Shown here piece by piece: positions 52,160-63,078 of a stretch of DNA of 64,000 nucleotides. The notes below the pieces were generated by a model. That model did no database searches. It was not told the DNA's origin and saw nothing but the letters and a program-made list of their open reading frames with translations. Position 1 is the first letter of the stretch. Each line of letters begins with the position of its first letter. The translations under genes were made by a program, and so were the position numbers. This stretch comes from Actinomycetes bacterium. GTDB lineage: Bacteria; Actinomycetota; Actinomycetes; Nanopelagicales; Nanopelagicaceae. The stretch covers positions 62,001 through 126,000 of the forward strand of contig BJFZ01000001.1 of the NCBI GenBank assembly GCA_014190175.1, written 5' to 3'.

Positions 52160-53901
52160 TAGAGTTCCTGCGAATCCCAGTCGGGCGCAAGTTCGCGCGC
52201 AACCATAATATCATCATTAGATGTTCCCGCAGCAACCATCGGCCAAACCATCGCGTCTCTAAAAACTCCAAAATCAACTACAACTGGTTGGTCATTAATT
52301 GACATCGCTTTTTCAATTGTTTTATCAACATCTTCGGGACGTTCGCAACGCAATCCAATACAACCCATTGCATCTGCTAATTTTGTAAAATCTGGAATTC
52401 GCTTCGAGTGCAGATCGGTATTTGAATAACGCTCGTTGTAGAACAAAGTTTGCCATTGACGAACCATGCCAAGACTTTCATTATTTATAACTGCAACTTT
52501 GATCGGAATGTTATTTAGTGCACAAGTAACTAATTCTTGATTAGTCATTTGGAAGCAACCATCGCCATCAATTGCCCACACGGTGGTATCTGGTGCGCCG
52601 ACTTTCGCTCCCATCGCTGCAGGAACTGCGTAACCCATCGTTCCTAAGCCTCCAGAGTTAAGCCAAGTGCGTGGTTTCTCATATGAGATAAATTGTGAAG
52701 CCCACATTTGGTGCTGACCTACTCCCGCGGTAAAGATCGTATCCGGACCAGAGATCTTTCCTAATCTTTCAATTACATATTGCGGTGAAAGCGCGCCATC
52801 TTTAGGAATGTCATATCCAAGTGGGAAAGTTGAACGCCAAGAATTAACTTGTTTGATCCAAGCCGTGAAATCTGGACGAGCTTTTGCATATTGAGCCTTT
52901 AATGCAGGCAACAGTAAGGAGATCGTATTTCTTACATCCCCAACAATTGCAACGTCAGCTTTACGATTTTTTCCGATTTCAGCTGGGTCGATATCGGCGT
53001 GAATAACTTTCGCACCAGGAGCGAATGTTGAAAGCTTTCCAGTAACGCGATCATCAAAACGTGCGCCCAAAGTTATTAATAAATCTGATTTTTGCAGTGC
53101 AGTAACAGCAGCAACGGTTCCGTGCATGCCAGGCATACCTAAATGAAGCGGATGACTATCAGGGAAAGCACCGCGCGCCATCAAGGTTGTCACAACTGGA
53201 ATTCCACTTGCTTCGGCGAGTGCAAGTAATTCGCGGTACGCATTTGCTTTTATTACTCCTCCACCGACATATAGAACTGGCCTGGAAGATTGCACAATTA
53301 ACGCTGCGGCATCATCAACATCACTTTGTTTTGGTTGCGAATGATCGCGATAACCTGGAAGTGAAATAGAGGTTGGCCACTTGAAAGTAGTTTCGGAAGT
53401 CAGTGCATCCTTTGCAATATCTACCAGCACAACTCCGGGACGACCCGTCGCGGCGATGTGAAATGCTTCCGCAATCGCCTGTGGAATATCTGCTGGATTT
53501 GTTACTAAATAATTATGTTTTGTAATTGGCATCGATATTCCGCGAATATCTGCTTCTTGAAATGCATCAGTACCAATTGCACCTGATGGAACTTGGCCAG
53601 TAATGGCAACCATGGGAACAGAATCCATCTGCGCATCTGCAATTGGAGTGACTAAATTTGTCGCACCAGGACCTGAGGTCGCTATGCAAACACCGACTCG
53701 ACCTGTTGCTTGCGCATAACCGGTTGCCGCATGACCAGCTCCTTGTTCGTGACGAACCAGAATGTGGCGAATAGTGCTGTCGAAAAGCGGATCGTAGAAC
53801 GGCAAAATTGCACCGCCTGGAATTCCAAACATCACATCAACGCCAGCGTGCTCCAATGAACGCACGAGGCTAGCTGCCCCATTCATCTTCTTATCGCTCA
53901 T
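52159..53901 (-). CDS. ilvB: Acetolactate synthase large (catalytic) subunit
   Basis: TPP- and FAD-dependent condensation of pyruvate (or pyruvate and 2-oxobutyrate). The 580 residues have the catalytic Glu in [10 protein letters not shown], the AISGQVPS-like FAD region (AITGQVPSG), and the TPP/Mg motif [19 protein letters not shown] site precedes the ATG. It is the first structural gene of the ilvBNC-serA-leuB-ilvE-cimA operon, placed directly after the attenuator described separately. Confidence 0.96.
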   Translation of the reverse strand: MSDKKMNGAASLVRSLEHAGVDVMFGIPGGAILPFYDPLFDSTIRHILVRHEQGAGHAATGYAQATGRVGVCIATSGPGATNLVTPIADAQMDSVPMVAITGQVPSGAIGTDAFQEADIRGISMPITKHNYLVTNPADIPQAIAEAFHIAATGRPGVVLVDIAKDALTSETTFKWPTSISLPGYRDHSQPKQSDVDDAAALIVQSSRPVLYVGGGVIKANAYRELLALAEASGIPVVTTLMARGAFPDSHPLHLGMPGMHGTVAAVTALQKSDLLITLGARFDDRVTGKLSTFAPGAKVIHADIDPAEIGKNRKADVAIVGDVRNTISLLLPALKAQYAKARPDFTAWIKQVNSWRSTFPLGYDIPKDGALSPQYVIERLGKISGPDTIFTAGVGQHQMWASQFISYEKPRTWLNSGGLGTMGYAVPAAMGAKVGAPDTTVWAIDGDGCFQMTNQELVTCALNNIPIKVAVINNESLGMVRQWQTLFYNERYSNTDLHSKRIPDFTKLADAMGCIGLRCERPEDVDKTIEKAMSINDQPVVVDFGVFRDAMVWPMVAAGTSNDDIMVARELAPDWDSQEL

Positions 53902-53959
53902 CCTTCACGCTCCTCTTCTTAAATACTGTCGGTACCTGCAAAAACTCTCCTTTAATGCG

Positions 53960-53985
53960 AAAACCCTCAGTGTCTGCACTGAGGG
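53960..53985 (-). terminator. Intrinsic terminator of the ilvB attenuator
   Basis: On the minus strand CCCTCAGTG and CACTGAGGG form a perfect 9-bp stem around a CAGA loop, followed immediately by TTTT. It lies 22 nt after the leader-peptide stop and 58 nt before the ilvB ATG, exactly where an attenuator belongs. An upstream stem, GCGCGCGATC with GATCGTGTGC (8 Watson-Crick and 2 G-U pairs), covers the end of the leader peptide frame and could be the ribosome-sensitive competitor structure. Confidence 0.85.
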
Positions 53986-54007
53986 GTGGCACACGATCCA
54001 AGAGATG

Positions 54008-54046
54008 CTAGATCGCGCGCTGTCCTACCACGAGAATTTTTGACAT
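54008..54046 (-). CDS. ilvB leader peptide (12 residues)
   Basis: The frame MSKILVVGQRAI ends with TAG. It has consecutive Ile-Leu-Val-Val codons and a terminal Ile, three of the regulated amino acids, directly before the attenuator terminator of ilvB. AGGAGA lies upstream, and a -10-like GAGAAT lies 6 nt before the ATG, so it could be translated with or without a Shine-Dalgarno interaction. Ribosome stalling when Ile, Leu or Val is scarce would favour read-through into ilvB. Similar ilvB leader peptides are known in Corynebacterium. Confidence 0.8.
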   Translation of the reverse strand: MSKILVVGQRAI

Positions 54047-54052
54047 GGCTCT

Positions 54053-54082
54053 ATTCTCCTCTCTTTCCCATATTTTGGTCAA
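54053..54082 (-). promoter_or_regulatory. Candidate promoter of the ilvB operon
   Basis: TTGACC (54082-54077) and GAGAAT (54058-54053) are separated by 18 nt. The second is 4 of 6 to the consensus -10, with the key A2 and T6. A start about 6-7 nt further would fall on or beside the leader-peptide ATG. The promoter lies 34 nt downstream of the ilvD stop, so ilvD and ilvB are probably separate units. Confidence 0.5.
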
Positions 54083-54115
54083 CCCCAATTTTTGTGGCCT
54101 ACCTCATCAACTTAA

Positions 54116-55807
54116 TTAATCGCAGACCGCACCTTTCGAGGCGCTGCCAACCAATTTGGCGTATTTTGCCAAAACTCCGCGGGTATATCTATTTGGTAAG
54201 GCCTTAAATGATTTGGCCCGTTCAGCCAGCTCCTCAGGATCAACTAATAAGTCCAAGGTGCGCGCGATGATGTCGATCTTGATTCGATCCCCATCTCTAA
54301 CAAGTGCAATCGGGCCACCATCAACCGCCTCGGGGGCAACATGGCCAACACATAATCCCGTGGTTCCACCTGAGAAGCGACCATCGGTGAGCAAAAGGAC
54401 AGATTTACCCAGGCCAGCACCTTTGATTGCGCCAGTGATCATCAACATCTCCCGCATTCCAGGTCCACCTTTTGGACCTTCGTAACGGATCACAACCACA
54501 TCACCTGATTGGATGGTGCCATCTTCAAGCGCTTCCATTGCGCTTTGCTCGCGTTCAAAAACTCGGGCCGGTCCTTCGAATACATCCACGCCAATTCCAG
54601 CAACTTTTGTAACTGCACCTTCAGGTGCAAGTGAGCCGCCAAGGATTGTAATTCCACCGCTTGGTGAGAATGGAGTGCTAGTTGAATAAAGAACTTCTCC
54701 ATCTGCTTTTTGTGGCGCAAGATTTGCTAAATTCTCAGCCATTGTTTTCCCGGTAACAGTTAAGCAATCTCCGTGCAAAAGTTTTGCATCAAGGAGTGCG
54801 CGTAACACAACTGGAATTCCGCCGACTTTATCTACATCACTCATTACAAATTTACCGAAAGGCTTTAAATCTCCGAGTAATGGAACTTTGGATCCGACGC
54901 GGTGAAAATCATGTAATTCCAAATCAACATCTGCTTCATGTGCCATGGCTAAAAGATGGAGCACGGCATTTGTGGAACCACCAAGTGCCATAACAATTGT
55001 GATTGCATTTTCAAAAGCACGTTTTGTCATAATGTCGCGGGCGGTAATTCCTTGACGAATTAATTCAACAACTGCTTCACCAGATTGACGTGAGAAGTTT
55101 TCACGTCGACGATCTACCGCTGGTGGTGCGGCTGATCCTGGTAATGACATTCCAATTGCTTCAGCAACAGATGCCATCGTGTTTGCGGTGTACATCCCGC
55201 CACATGCACCTTCTCCTGGACAAATTGCGCGCTCAATCCGATCTACTTCATCGCGGGTAATTAATCCACGTGCGCAAGCCCCAACTGCCTCAAATGCGTC
55301 AATCAGGGTCACATCTTTTCCATCAACATTTCCTGGCAAAGTTGTTCCTGCATAAATAAAAACACTTGCCACGTCAATTCGCGCAGCCGCCATCATCATA
55401 CCCGGAAGTGATTTATCGCAACCAGCTAATAAAACCATTCCATCAAGTCGCTCTGCTTGCATTACTGTTTCGACAGAATCGGCAATTACTTCACGAGAAA
55501 CTAGTGAGAAGTGCATTCCTTCATGTCCCATTGAAATTCCATCAGAAACCGAAATAGTTCCGAATTGCATCGGAAAACCACCAGCCGCATGTACCCCTTC
55601 TTTTGATGCTGATGCAAGTCGATCTAATGAAAGGTTGCATGGAGTGATCTCATTCCATGAAGATGCAATTCCGATTTGTGGCTTTACCCAATCAGCATCA
55701 CCCATTCCCACGGCTCGCAACATTCCACGTGCAGGAGAACGCTCAAGGCCATCGGTAACCATTCCTGATCGAGGCTTCATTGGGTTAGAGTTAGTAGTCT
55801 GGCTCAT
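54116..55807 (-). CDS. ilvD: Dihydroxy-acid dehydratase
   Basis: Iron-sulfur dehydratase of valine and isoleucine synthesis. From ATG at 55807 the protein has 563 residues. Cluster and active-site pieces are [18 protein letters not shown] and [16 protein letters not shown], and the C-terminal [14 protein letters not shown] is intact. The frame stays open for 64 more codons upstream, but that part crosses the promoter (TATAGT at 55822-55817) and the start of the divergent MFS gene, so it is not coding. Gene and product fit with the adjacent ilv operon. Confidence 0.95.
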   Translation of the reverse strand: MSQTTNSNPMKPRSGMVTDGLERSPARGMLRAVGMGDADWVKPQIGIASSWNEITPCNLSLDRLASASKEGVHAAGGFPMQFGTISVSDGISMGHEGMHFSLVSREVIADSVETVMQAERLDGMVLLAGCDKSLPGMMMAAARIDVASVFIYAGTTLPGNVDGKDVTLIDAFEAVGACARGLITRDEVDRIERAICPGEGACGGMYTANTMASVAEAIGMSLPGSAAPPAVDRRRENFSRQSGEAVVELIRQGITARDIMTKRAFENAITIVMALGGSTNAVLHLLAMAHEADVDLELHDFHRVGSKVPLLGDLKPFGKFVMSDVDKVGGIPVVLRALLDAKLLHGDCLTVTGKTMAENLANLAPQKADGEVLYSTSTPFSPSGGITILGGSLAPEGAVTKVAGIGVDVFEGPARVFEREQSAMEALEDGTIQSGDVVVIRYEGPKGGPGMREMLMITGAIKGAGLGKSVLLLTDGRFSGGTTGLCVGHVAPEAVDGGPIALVRDGDRIKIDIIARTLDLLVDPEELAERAKSFKALPNRYTRGVLAKYAKLVGSASKGAVCD

Positions 55808-55816
55808 AGTGCTCAT

Positions 55817-55846
55817 ACTATAAGCAACAAATTGGAAAGCAGCCAA
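55817..55846 (-). promoter_or_regulatory. ilvD promoter, overlapping a divergent MFS promoter
   Basis: Minus strand: TTGGCT (55846-55841), 18 nt, then TATAGT (55822-55817), a good match. The start would fall 1-4 nt before the ilvD ATG at 55807, giving an almost leaderless message. Plus strand: TACTAT (55816-55821) in the same bases could serve the MFS gene at 55851, so the two promoters would compete for polymerase. Confidence 0.6.
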
Positions 55847-55850
55847 AGAG

Positions 55851-57302
55851 ATGAGTTTCGCCCAACCACCAACCCAAACTCCAGATCCAACTAGATGGAG
55901 GGCCCTATTTGTAATCGCAATCGCCCAGTTGATGGTGGTGCTTGACTCCTCAATCGTAAATATTGCAATACCCAGTGCCAAAATTGATTTAGGAATCACT
56001 GATGCAAATCAAAGTTGGGTGGTAACTTCTTACACTCTTGCTTTTGGCTCTTTGCTGCTTCTCGGCGGTCGAATCGCCGATTTTATTGGACGGAAGAAAA
56101 GTTTTATTATCGGCCTGCTTGGTTTCGCTGGTGCATCAGCACTTGGAGGAATAGCACAATCACAGGAGATTTTGTTTGCTTCCCGCGCGCTGCAAGGTGC
56201 ATTTGGGGCGTTACTGACGCCATCAGCGCTTTCGCTAATTAACGTAACATTTTCCATTCCTAAAGAGCGGGCAAAAGCATTTGGTGTTTATAGTGCCATT
56301 GCCGGCGGTGGCGCTGCGATTGGGTTGATTCTCGGTGGCACTCTTACTGAATTTGCTTCATGGAGATGGTGTCTCTGGGTCAATGTTCCAATCGCAATTA
56401 CCGCTGCCCTTCTTGCCTATCCTTTCGTGCACGAATCAAAAGCTGGAGGAGATCACTCTTATGATCTACCTGGGACGATCACTGCAACACTTGGTTTACT
56501 TAGTTTGGTATATGGATTTACGCAAGCGGCGAAGGTTGGTTGGGCAACAGGTTCAACTCTTTCCTTCCTTGGCATCGCCGCCATCTTACTGTTTGTTTTT
56601 TTCATAATTGAAAAAAATGTTAAAAATCCGCTGCTTCCGTTACGCATTATCACCGAAAGAAATCGTGGTGGTTCATATCTTGGTTCAATGATGGTTGGTG
56701 CTGGTTTATTTTCGATGTTCTTATTTCTCGGCTTATACCTCCAAGTAATTATGGGATATTCACCACTTAGGACTGGTTTTGCTTTTTTGCCGTTCTCGCT
56801 CGGAGTAATTGCATCTGCAGGAGTCGCCACTCAACTATTACCTCGCGTCGGGCCAAAGCCGTTGATTGTTTGGGGATTAATTCAAGGATCAATTGGATTA
56901 CTGCTTTTATCAACTATTACCCCGGATACAAGTTATACGACACATGTACTTCCAATGTTAGTAATAATAAGTACTGGCATGGCTTTAGTTTTTATTTCAA
57001 TTTCAACAACAGCACTCCATGGAATCGGTGGGCGTGATTCTGGAGTAGCAAGTGCTGCACTCAATACCAGTCAACAGGTTGGTGGATCTCTTGGCACTGC
57101 TTTGTTAAATACCATCGCGGCAACTTCCGCTGCAAATTACCTAATAACCCATCCTGAATTAGGAGATAAAGCGCAATTTTTTGCTTTAACCCACGGTTAC
57201 ACCACTGCATTTAAAACTGGTGCTACCTTCTTGCTTATCGCAGCAGTGGTGATGGCAGTACTTTTAAAAATTGGAAAAGAATCCCTAGCCGAAAAAGCTT
57301 AG
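55851..57302 (+). CDS. MFS transporter, DHA2 (drug:H+ antiporter) type
   Basis: A 483-residue multidrug-type exporter with about 14 hydrophobic segments. The motif-A loop [14 protein letters not shown] follows segment 2. [14 protein letters not shown] in segment 1 and [19 protein letters not shown] (motif C-like) are typical of the EmrB/QacA family. The substrate is unknown; it could be a drug, a peptide or an amino-acid analogue. It is divergent from ilvD with overlapping promoters, and its stop overlaps that of gatB by four bases. Confidence 0.88.
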   Translation: MSFAQPPTQTPDPTRWRALFVIAIAQLMVVLDSSIVNIAIPSAKIDLGITDANQSWVVTSYTLAFGSLLLLGGRIADFIGRKKSFIIGLLGFAGASALGGIAQSQEILFASRALQGAFGALLTPSALSLINVTFSIPKERAKAFGVYSAIAGGGAAIGLILGGTLTEFASWRWCLWVNVPIAITAALLAYPFVHESKAGGDHSYDLPGTITATLGLLSLVYGFTQAAKVGWATGSTLSFLGIAAILLFVFFIIEKNVKNPLLPLRIITERNRGGSYLGSMMVGAGLFSMFLFLGLYLQVIMGYSPLRTGFAFLPFSLGVIASAGVATQLLPRVGPKPLIVWGLIQGSIGLLLLSTITPDTSYTTHVLPMLVIISTGMALVFISISTTALHGIGGRDSGVASAALNTSQQVGGSLGTALLNTIAATSAANYLITHPELGDKAQFFALTHGYTTAFKTGATFLLIAAVVMAVLLKIGKESLAEKA

Positions 57303-58798
57303 CTCTGTCCTAATAAGCCAAGTAGGAGCTCACGTACCCGCGCTGCATCTGCTTGGCCTTTAGTATCTTTCATAACTGCGCCAATTAATGCACCTGCCGC
57401 TGGAATATTTCCATCTCTAACTTTTTGTGCTGTTTCTGGTTGCGCTGCGATTGCACGTTCAATAGCTCCAACTAACTCCCCTTCATCAGATACAACTTTG
57501 ATTCCACGTGCGGCGATGACCTCTGCAGGACTTCCCTCACCAGCTATTACACCTTCAACTACTTGTCTAGCTAATTTATCTGTTAAATCACCAGCTGCTA
57601 CTAAAGCAATAATTTCGGCAACATCTTTTGGAGTGATCGGCATTTCAACAACTTCAACTTCGCGCTCATTTGCAACTCTTGAAATTTCTCCTAGCCACCA
57701 AGTTCGTGCTTTAGTTGGGTCTGCACCTTCCGCAACTGTTTCTTCAACAACTCCAACGACCCCTGCGTTAATCATCGCGGCCATCTCTTTATCGGGAACT
57801 TGCCAAAGTTGTTGCAATCTTGCTCGATGCGCAGAAGGTCGCTCTGGGAGTTGGGCTCTTAATTGCTCGATCCATTCTGCGGAAGGTGCAACTGGTAATA
57901 AATCTGGTTCAGGGAAATATCGGTAATCCTCCGCTTGTTCTTTTGAACGTCCAGAGCGAGTAGTTCCGGAATCTTCCTGAAAATGGCGCGTCTCTTGTAC
58001 TACGTGCTCCCCTGCTTCAAGTCTTTGCGCATGACGATGCATCTCGCTAGTTATTGCGCGTTCTACTGAACGAAGTGAGTTCACATTTTTGGTCTCACTT
58101 CGAGTACCAAGTTTTCCACTTCCGCGAGGTGACAATGAAATATTTGCATCGCAACGAAGCGAGCCTTGTTCCATCTTTACATCGCTAACGCCAAGTGCTC
58201 GCAAAATATCTCGTAACTCTTTTACATACGCCTTCGCGATTTGTGGTGCATAACTTTCAGTTCCTAAAACAGTTTTAGTAACAATTTCTACTAGTGGGAT
58301 GCCAGCTCGGTTGTAATCCAAGAGTGAATATTCGGCGCCGTGAATCCGACCTGTCGCTCCACCAACATGTAAAGATTTTCCAGTGTCCTCTTCCATGTGG
58401 ACCCGTTCTATTTCAATTCGAAAAGTTTTCATACCTTCTGGAGTTTCATACTCAACATCTAAATAACCATCAGTACAAATCGGTTCGTCATATTGAGAGA
58501 TCTGAAAATTCTTGGGCATATCTGGATAGAAATAATTTTTACGCGCAAAACGTGACCAAGGAGCTATCGAACAGTTAAGTGCTAACCCAATCAATATGGT
58601 GCTTTCAATTGCGCGTTCATTCACAAATGGCAATGCGCCGGGCATTCCTAAGCAGACTGGACATACTTGGGTATTTGGCTCAGCACCAAATTCAGTTGGG
58701 CAACCACAGAACATTTTGGTTTTAGTTCCAAGTTCAACATGCACTTCAAGACCCAGGGCTGGCTCGTATTTTTCAATTACCTCTTCATAGCTCAACAT
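57299..58798 (-). CDS. gatB: Asp-tRNA(Asn)/Glu-tRNA(Gln) amidotransferase subunit B
   Basis: Kinase/transamidase subunit of GatCAB. It opens with a [28 protein letters not shown] block containing the zinc and nucleotide site, continues with the SRPxRxNYFYPD-like [21 protein letters not shown], and ends in a YqeY-like helical tail domain ([16 protein letters not shown]...). The 499 residues are standard. It follows gatA after 2 nt. Its presence indicates indirect charging of tRNA-Gln and/or tRNA-Asn. Confidence 0.96.
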   Translation of the reverse strand: MLSYEEVIEKYEPALGLEVHVELGTKTKMFCGCPTEFGAEPNTQVCPVCLGMPGALPFVNERAIESTILIGLALNCSIAPWSRFARKNYFYPDMPKNFQISQYDEPICTDGYLDVEYETPEGMKTFRIEIERVHMEEDTGKSLHVGGATGRIHGAEYSLLDYNRAGIPLVEIVTKTVLGTESYAPQIAKAYVKELRDILRALGVSDVKMEQGSLRCDANISLSPRGSGKLGTRSETKNVNSLRSVERAITSEMHRHAQRLEAGEHVVQETRHFQEDSGTTRSGRSKEQAEDYRYFPEPDLLPVAPSAEWIEQLRAQLPERPSAHRARLQQLWQVPDKEMAAMINAGVVGVVEETVAEGADPTKARTWWLGEISRVANEREVEVVEMPITPKDVAEIIALVAAGDLTDKLARQVVEGVIAGEGSPAEVIAARGIKVVSDEGELVGAIERAIAAQPETAQKVRDGNIPAAGALIGAVMKDTKGQADAARVRELLLGLLGQS

Positions 58799-58800
58799 CT

Positions 58801-60306
58801 TTATGCACCTGCCGCAGAAATTAATTTAGGTGCCTTAGTAGTAAGCACTCCACCCCATTTTGCTGCTAACTCGCGCTCGAGGGCTGCCCCGACTTGATAC
58901 AGGCGATCATCTTTCATTGCCGGTGCAATAATTTGAAAACCTACGGGCAATCCTTCAGATAGACCAGCAGGAAGGGACATTGCGGCAACTCCGGCAAGGT
59001 TTACTGGAATGGTTGCCACATCACTTAAATACATTGCTACCGGGTCATTACTTTTCTCACCGATCGGAAATGCAACTGTTGGCGTTGTAGGTGAAACTAA
59101 TATATCTACTGATGAAAATGCTTTAGCAAAATCTTGGGTGATCAATGTTCGAACTTTCTGGGCGCTTCCATAATATGCGTCGTAATATCCGGCAGAAAGT
59201 GCATAAGTTCCAAGAATAATTCGACGTTTTACTTCACGTCCAAATCCTGCCGCACGAGTCATACTCATAACCTCTTCAGCACTACGTGACCCATCATCTC
59301 CAACACGTAATCCATATCTCATCGCATCAAAACGGGCTAAGTTTGAAGAAGCTTCACTTGGTGCAATCAGATAGTAAGCAGCTAATCCGTAATCAAAATT
59401 TGGGCATGAAACCATTTCAATTGTTGCGCCTTGGCTACGCAAAATTTCAAGGGATTCTTCAAATCTTTCACTAACTCCACTTTCATAACCATCACCAGAC
59501 AACTCTTTAATTACTCCAATTTTCATGCCTTTTACATCTGCACGTTTTGCGGCGGCAACTACAGGTGGAGTTGGAGCATTAATACTTGTTGCATCGTAAT
59601 CATCATGGCCGGCAATAACTTCATGTAGCAATGCGGTATCTAAAACAGTACGTGCGCAGGGCCCAACTTGATCCAATGAAGAAGAGAATGCGACGACTCC
59701 ATATCGAGAAACACCACCGTAAGTTGGTTTCACTCCGACAGTGCCAGTTAGTGCTGCAGGTTGTCTGATCGATCCACCAGTGTCGCTACCAATCGCAAGA
59801 GGTGCTTCAAATGCCGCAAGTGCTGCTGCTGAACCTCCACCAGAACCGCCAGGTATCCGCTTTAAATCCCAGGGATTTTGAGTCGTACCGTATGCAGAGT
59901 TCTCGGTTGATGATCCCATCGCAAACTCATCCATATTTGTCTTGCCAAGAATTACCACACCCGCAGCCCGTAATTTTTTTACAACTGTTGCACTGTAAGG
60001 CGGGCGCCAACCTGCTAATATTTTGGAACCACAAGTTGTCGGAATTCCTTCTTGCGCCAAAATATCTTTAAGCGCGAGTGGAACACCGGCAAGTGGTCCT
60101 AAATTTTCGCCCTTGGCTCGCGCAGCATCAACTTGATCGGCTTGAGCCAAAGCGCCATCTGTATCTACAAATAAAAATGCCTGCACCGCTTTATCTACTT
60201 TTGCAATTTGATCCAGGTGCGCTTGGGTTACCTCACGTGCAGAAACTTCCTTCTTAGCCAAGCTTTCTGATAATTGCGCTGCACTCTTGTAAATTAAATC
60301 ACTCAT
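58801..60306 (-). CDS. gatA: Asp-tRNA(Asn)/Glu-tRNA(Gln) amidotransferase subunit A
   Basis: Amidase subunit that frees ammonia from glutamine. The 501 residues contain the amidase signature [13 protein letters not shown] and the Ser-cisSer-Lys triad pieces: the Lys in PLALKDI and the Ser residues in [12 protein letters not shown]. The ATG overlaps the gatC stop by four bases (ATGA). Confidence 0.96.
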   Translation of the reverse strand: MSDLIYKSAAQLSESLAKKEVSAREVTQAHLDQIAKVDKAVQAFLFVDTDGALAQADQVDAARAKGENLGPLAGVPLALKDILAQEGIPTTCGSKILAGWRPPYSATVVKKLRAAGVVILGKTNMDEFAMGSSTENSAYGTTQNPWDLKRIPGGSGGGSAAALAAFEAPLAIGSDTGGSIRQPAALTGTVGVKPTYGGVSRYGVVAFSSSLDQVGPCARTVLDTALLHEVIAGHDDYDATSINAPTPPVVAAAKRADVKGMKIGVIKELSGDGYESGVSERFEESLEILRSQGATIEMVSCPNFDYGLAAYYLIAPSEASSNLARFDAMRYGLRVGDDGSRSAEEVMSMTRAAGFGREVKRRIILGTYALSAGYYDAYYGSAQKVRTLITQDFAKAFSSVDILVSPTTPTVAFPIGEKSNDPVAMYLSDVATIPVNLAGVAAMSLPAGLSEGLPVGFQIIAPAMKDDRLYQVGAALERELAAKWGGVLTTKAPKLISAAGA

Positions 60307-60602
60307 GCTTCTTCACCTAAAATTTGTGGAACTCTAAATCGATCATCTTCACTTGCTGGTGCTCCCGATAAAGCATTTGCTGGAGTTAAACCTGGACGAA
60401 CCACATCTGGACGGGTCACATTTACCAATGCGAGTGGATGTGAAGTTGGTACTACATCACTTTTTGCTGCCTCTTGGACTCTGGCAACGGCACCTAAAAT
60501 CGCTTCCATCTCGCCCGCTAATTCAGCGATCTCATTAGCACTCAAGTCCAGACGGGCTAATTGCGCAATACGCGCTACTTCTTCATTTGAAATCCGGGAC
60601 AT
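60303..60602 (-). CDS. gatC: Asp-tRNA(Asn)/Glu-tRNA(Gln) amidotransferase subunit C
   Basis: Small stabilising subunit of GatCAB. The 99 residues have the typical start ([28 protein letters not shown]) and the central PTSHPLAL with the C-terminal FRVPQIL. It begins the gatC-gatA-gatB operon, 21 nt after the proA stop, so it may be co-transcribed with proA. Confidence 0.94.
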   Translation of the reverse strand: MSRISNEEVARIAQLARLDLSANEIAELAGEMEAILGAVARVQEAAKSDVVPTSHPLALVNVTRPDVVRPGLTPANALSGAPASEDDRFRVPQILGEEA

Positions 60603-60623
60603 ATTCCCAATCCTACCCGCGTC

Positions 60624-61886
60624 TTACTCGCGGATCTGACCGCTACCAGTCACAATCCAAGTAGTAGTAGTCATCTCTTCGAGACCCATCGGTCCACGTG
60701 CGTGAAGTTTCTGATTTGAGATACCGATCTCAGCGCCAAAACCCATCTGCTCTCCATCGGTGAACCTCGTGGATGCATTTACCATAATCGCAGCCGCATC
60801 TGCATTGGCAATAAAAGCCGCCGCAGTGCTTGGTGATTCAGTAACAATTGATTCAGTGTGCTGGGTTCCATATTTATTTATATGGTCATTTGCGTTTTGC
60901 CGGTCAGTCACTATCCCAACATTCATTTCTAATGTTCCATACTCTGTTGACCAATCTCCTTCACTTGCCAATACCATTTCCACACCACAACTTTTGGCAA
61001 TCTCGATTGATTTAGCATCGCCATGCAAGTGGACACCTTGCTCAGCCAATGCCTTCAATGCCAATGGTAAAAATTCAGCAGCCACGGCTTCATGAACTAA
61101 TACAGTTTCAGCTGCGTTACAAACACTTGGTCTATGACATTTTGAATTAATAAGAATTGGTATCGCCTTATTAAAATCTGCGTCCTTGTCGATGTAAACA
61201 TGACAAACACCTGCACCAGTTTCAATTGTAGGCACTGTTGACTCATCAACAACTGTTCTGATTAATGCAGCACTTCCGCGCGGAATTACTAAATCAACTA
61301 ATCCACGGGCGTTTAATAATTCACGGACAGTTGAGCGATCATGTGATGAAACTAATTGCACAATATCTGCTGGAAGGCCTACAGATGTGATCGCACTTCG
61401 CATTACATTGACCAACACTTCATTACTTTTTGCGGCAGTTGATGAGCCGCGCAATAACGCCGCACTTCCAGCCTTAATTAAAATCACTGCTGCATCAACA
61501 GTCACATTTGGTCTTGCCTCATAAACCATTCCCACAACCCCAAATGGCACAGCAATTTGTTTTAGATGCAATCCATTTTCGAGAGTACGTTCTCGAATCA
61601 CTCGACCAATTGGATCAGGAAGCGCGGCTATCTGACGTGCGCCATTTGCAATATCCGCAATTCTTTGGGGGTTCAATTTCAATCGATCAATTAAAGAGTC
61701 GCTAATTCCGTCAGCTTTTGACTTAAGTACATCCTCATTATTCGCCGTCAAGATTTCACTCTCATGCGCGAGTAGATGTTCTGCTATCGCATTCAATGCC
61801 CGGTCTTTGTCTTCACGCTTTGTGGCAGCCAATATTCGTGCCGCTGATCTAGCAGCAGTGGCCAGAGTTTCAATCTGCGTGGTCAT
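60624..61886 (-). CDS. proA: Gamma-glutamyl phosphate reductase
   Basis: NADPH-dependent second step of proline synthesis. The 420 residues show GMVYEARPNVTVDAA, the cofactor and substrate region LIPRGS-like VIPRGSAAL, and the catalytic Cys in HRPSVCNAAETVLVH. TAGGCT (61898-61893) lies 6 nt before the ATG, consistent with a leaderless message. Its pathway partner proB is just beyond a divergent serine hydrolase gene rather than adjacent. Confidence 0.95.
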   Translation of the reverse strand: MTTQIETLATAARSAARILAATKREDKDRALNAIAEHLLAHESEILTANNEDVLKSKADGISDSLIDRLKLNPQRIADIANGARQIAALPDPIGRVIRERTLENGLHLKQIAVPFGVVGMVYEARPNVTVDAAVILIKAGSAALLRGSSTAAKSNEVLVNVMRSAITSVGLPADIVQLVSSHDRSTVRELLNARGLVDLVIPRGSAALIRTVVDESTVPTIETGAGVCHVYIDKDADFNKAIPILINSKCHRPSVCNAAETVLVHEAVAAEFLPLALKALAEQGVHLHGDAKSIEIAKSCGVEMVLASEGDWSTEYGTLEMNVGIVTDRQNANDHINKYGTQHTESIVTESPSTAAAFIANADAAAIMVNASTRFTDGEQMGFGAEIGISNQKLHARGPMGLEEMTTTTWIVTGSGQIRE

Positions 61887-61892
61887 GGGATC

Positions 61893-61913
61893 AGCCTAAC
61901 CAACAGTTAAGAT
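61893..61913. promoter_or_regulatory. Divergent -10 elements of proA and the serine hydrolase
   Basis: Minus strand TAGGCT (61898-61893) is 6 nt before the proA ATG. Plus strand TAAGAT (61908-61913) is 7 nt before the serine hydrolase ATG. Both match TAnnnT. With only 34 nt between the start codons neither gene has room for a Shine-Dalgarno leader, so both messages are probably leaderless. Confidence 0.5.
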
Positions 61914-61920
61914 AGGGCGC

Positions 61921-63078
61921 ATGAAAATACTTTTGCGTTGGAGCCGGATTGTTGCTATTGGCCTAATCGTAATCTTGTTGGTCGGATTTAGCGGATTGCG
62001 AGTCGCCCACTACCCAAACCCTATAGCCACCGTTCGTCTGGGAGTTGCCGCTCCATCTGCGACGCCAAAATTGCTTCCAGCGCATTTGGTCGCACCTGCC
62101 TCAGCTCCCACCCAACTTCAAGTTATGCAAGAAGAGATGCCTTTTGGAGTGCTTTTCAATGGTCGCCAAATTGAATTTGAAAAATTTTTAAAGCAGACAA
62201 AGGCGAATGCTTTTTTGGTGATGCGAAATGGCACCATCACATATGAGTGGTACAACAAAAAATTTACCCCCAAATTTCAATTTCCGTCCTACTCTGTCGC
62301 GAAAACTTTAACTTCTTTAATGATTGGAAAATTAATCTCTGAAGGTAAAATAAGTGAGATTGATACTTTCATTAAGTACTTTCCAGAGTTATCTAATGGA
62401 ACATCTTTTGACAAAGTAACCATCGGCCAACTTCTGGATATGCGTAGTGGTGTCGGAGTCAGCGACAACTACCCAACAGGACCATCTGGTTGGGGTGTTG
62501 CAATTGCTCAGATGTATGCCTCCACAGATATTCCGTGGTTTATGGGCAATAACCGTAAGATGAGTTTTGATCCTGGCACTGACGCCGAATATCGAAGTGT
62601 CGATACTCAAATGCTCGGCATGATTATTAAAAAAGTCACCGGTGGAAAAGTTGCCGATTACTTCTCTACTAATTTTTGGCAACCAATCGGAGCAGAAAGC
62701 CCAGCAACTTGGAATGTTGATCACATCGGCGGTCAAGAAAAAACTTTCTGTTGCTTTAACGCTACAGCTCGAGATTATGCCCGCATCGGTAATCTTTTAG
62801 CTATGGGTGGATTTGTCGGAGATAAACAATTAGTTACCACCTCATGGATTACTCGCTTATCAAATCCAGTGGAAAAACTAGATCATAATTGGGGATACGG
62901 TGCACAGATTTGGCACCCATATCCTGGTTCCCTAATGATGCTGGGATTGCATAGTCAATTTGTTTATGTAGTTCCTAAGACGAGAACGGTAATCGTAAAA
63001 TTGAGTGACAGTTTGGTGGATGCCGATGAAGAGCCAACTGCGGCAATTTTGGAAGCCCTTGCTTACAAAATTAATTAA
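61921..63078 (+). CDS. Serine hydrolase of the beta-lactamase class C / 6-aminohexanoate hydrolase type
   Basis: A 385-residue exported or membrane-anchored hydrolase. The N-terminus is basic, then a hydrophobic segment (IVAIGLIVILLVGFSG), then a Pro/Ala-rich linker. The catalytic SxxK is SVAK (Ser125-Lys128). The second motif is Tyr in EYRSVDTQMLG, and the third (KTG-like) region is HSQFVY near the C-terminus. Family members hydrolyse esters, peptides or amide oligomers; beta-lactam hydrolysis is not implied. It is inserted between proA and proB on the opposite strand, and its stop overlaps that of proB by four bases. Confidence 0.82.
   Translation: MKILLRWSRIVAIGLIVILLVGFSGLRVAHYPNPIATVRLGVAAPSATPKLLPAHLVAPASAPTQLQVMQEEMPFGVLFNGRQIEFEKFLKQTKANAFLVMRNGTITYEWYNKKFTPKFQFPSYSVAKTLTSLMIGKLISEGKISEIDTFIKYFPELSNGTSFDKVTIGQLLDMRSGVGVSDNYPTGPSGWGVAIAQMYASTDIPWFMGNNRKMSFDPGTDAEYRSVDTQMLGMIIKKVTGGKVADYFSTNFWQPIGAESPATWNVDHIGGQEKTFCCFNATARDYARIGNLLAMGGFVGDKQLVTTSWITRLSNPVEKLDHNWGYGAQIWHPYPGSLMMLGLHSQFVYVVPKTRTVIVKLSDSLVDADEEPTAAILEALAYKIN

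Noticed and set aside
55808..55999. 64-codon N-terminal extension of ilvD
   Set aside because: It runs across the ilvD promoter and the 5' end of the divergent MFS gene and has no similarity to the family start.
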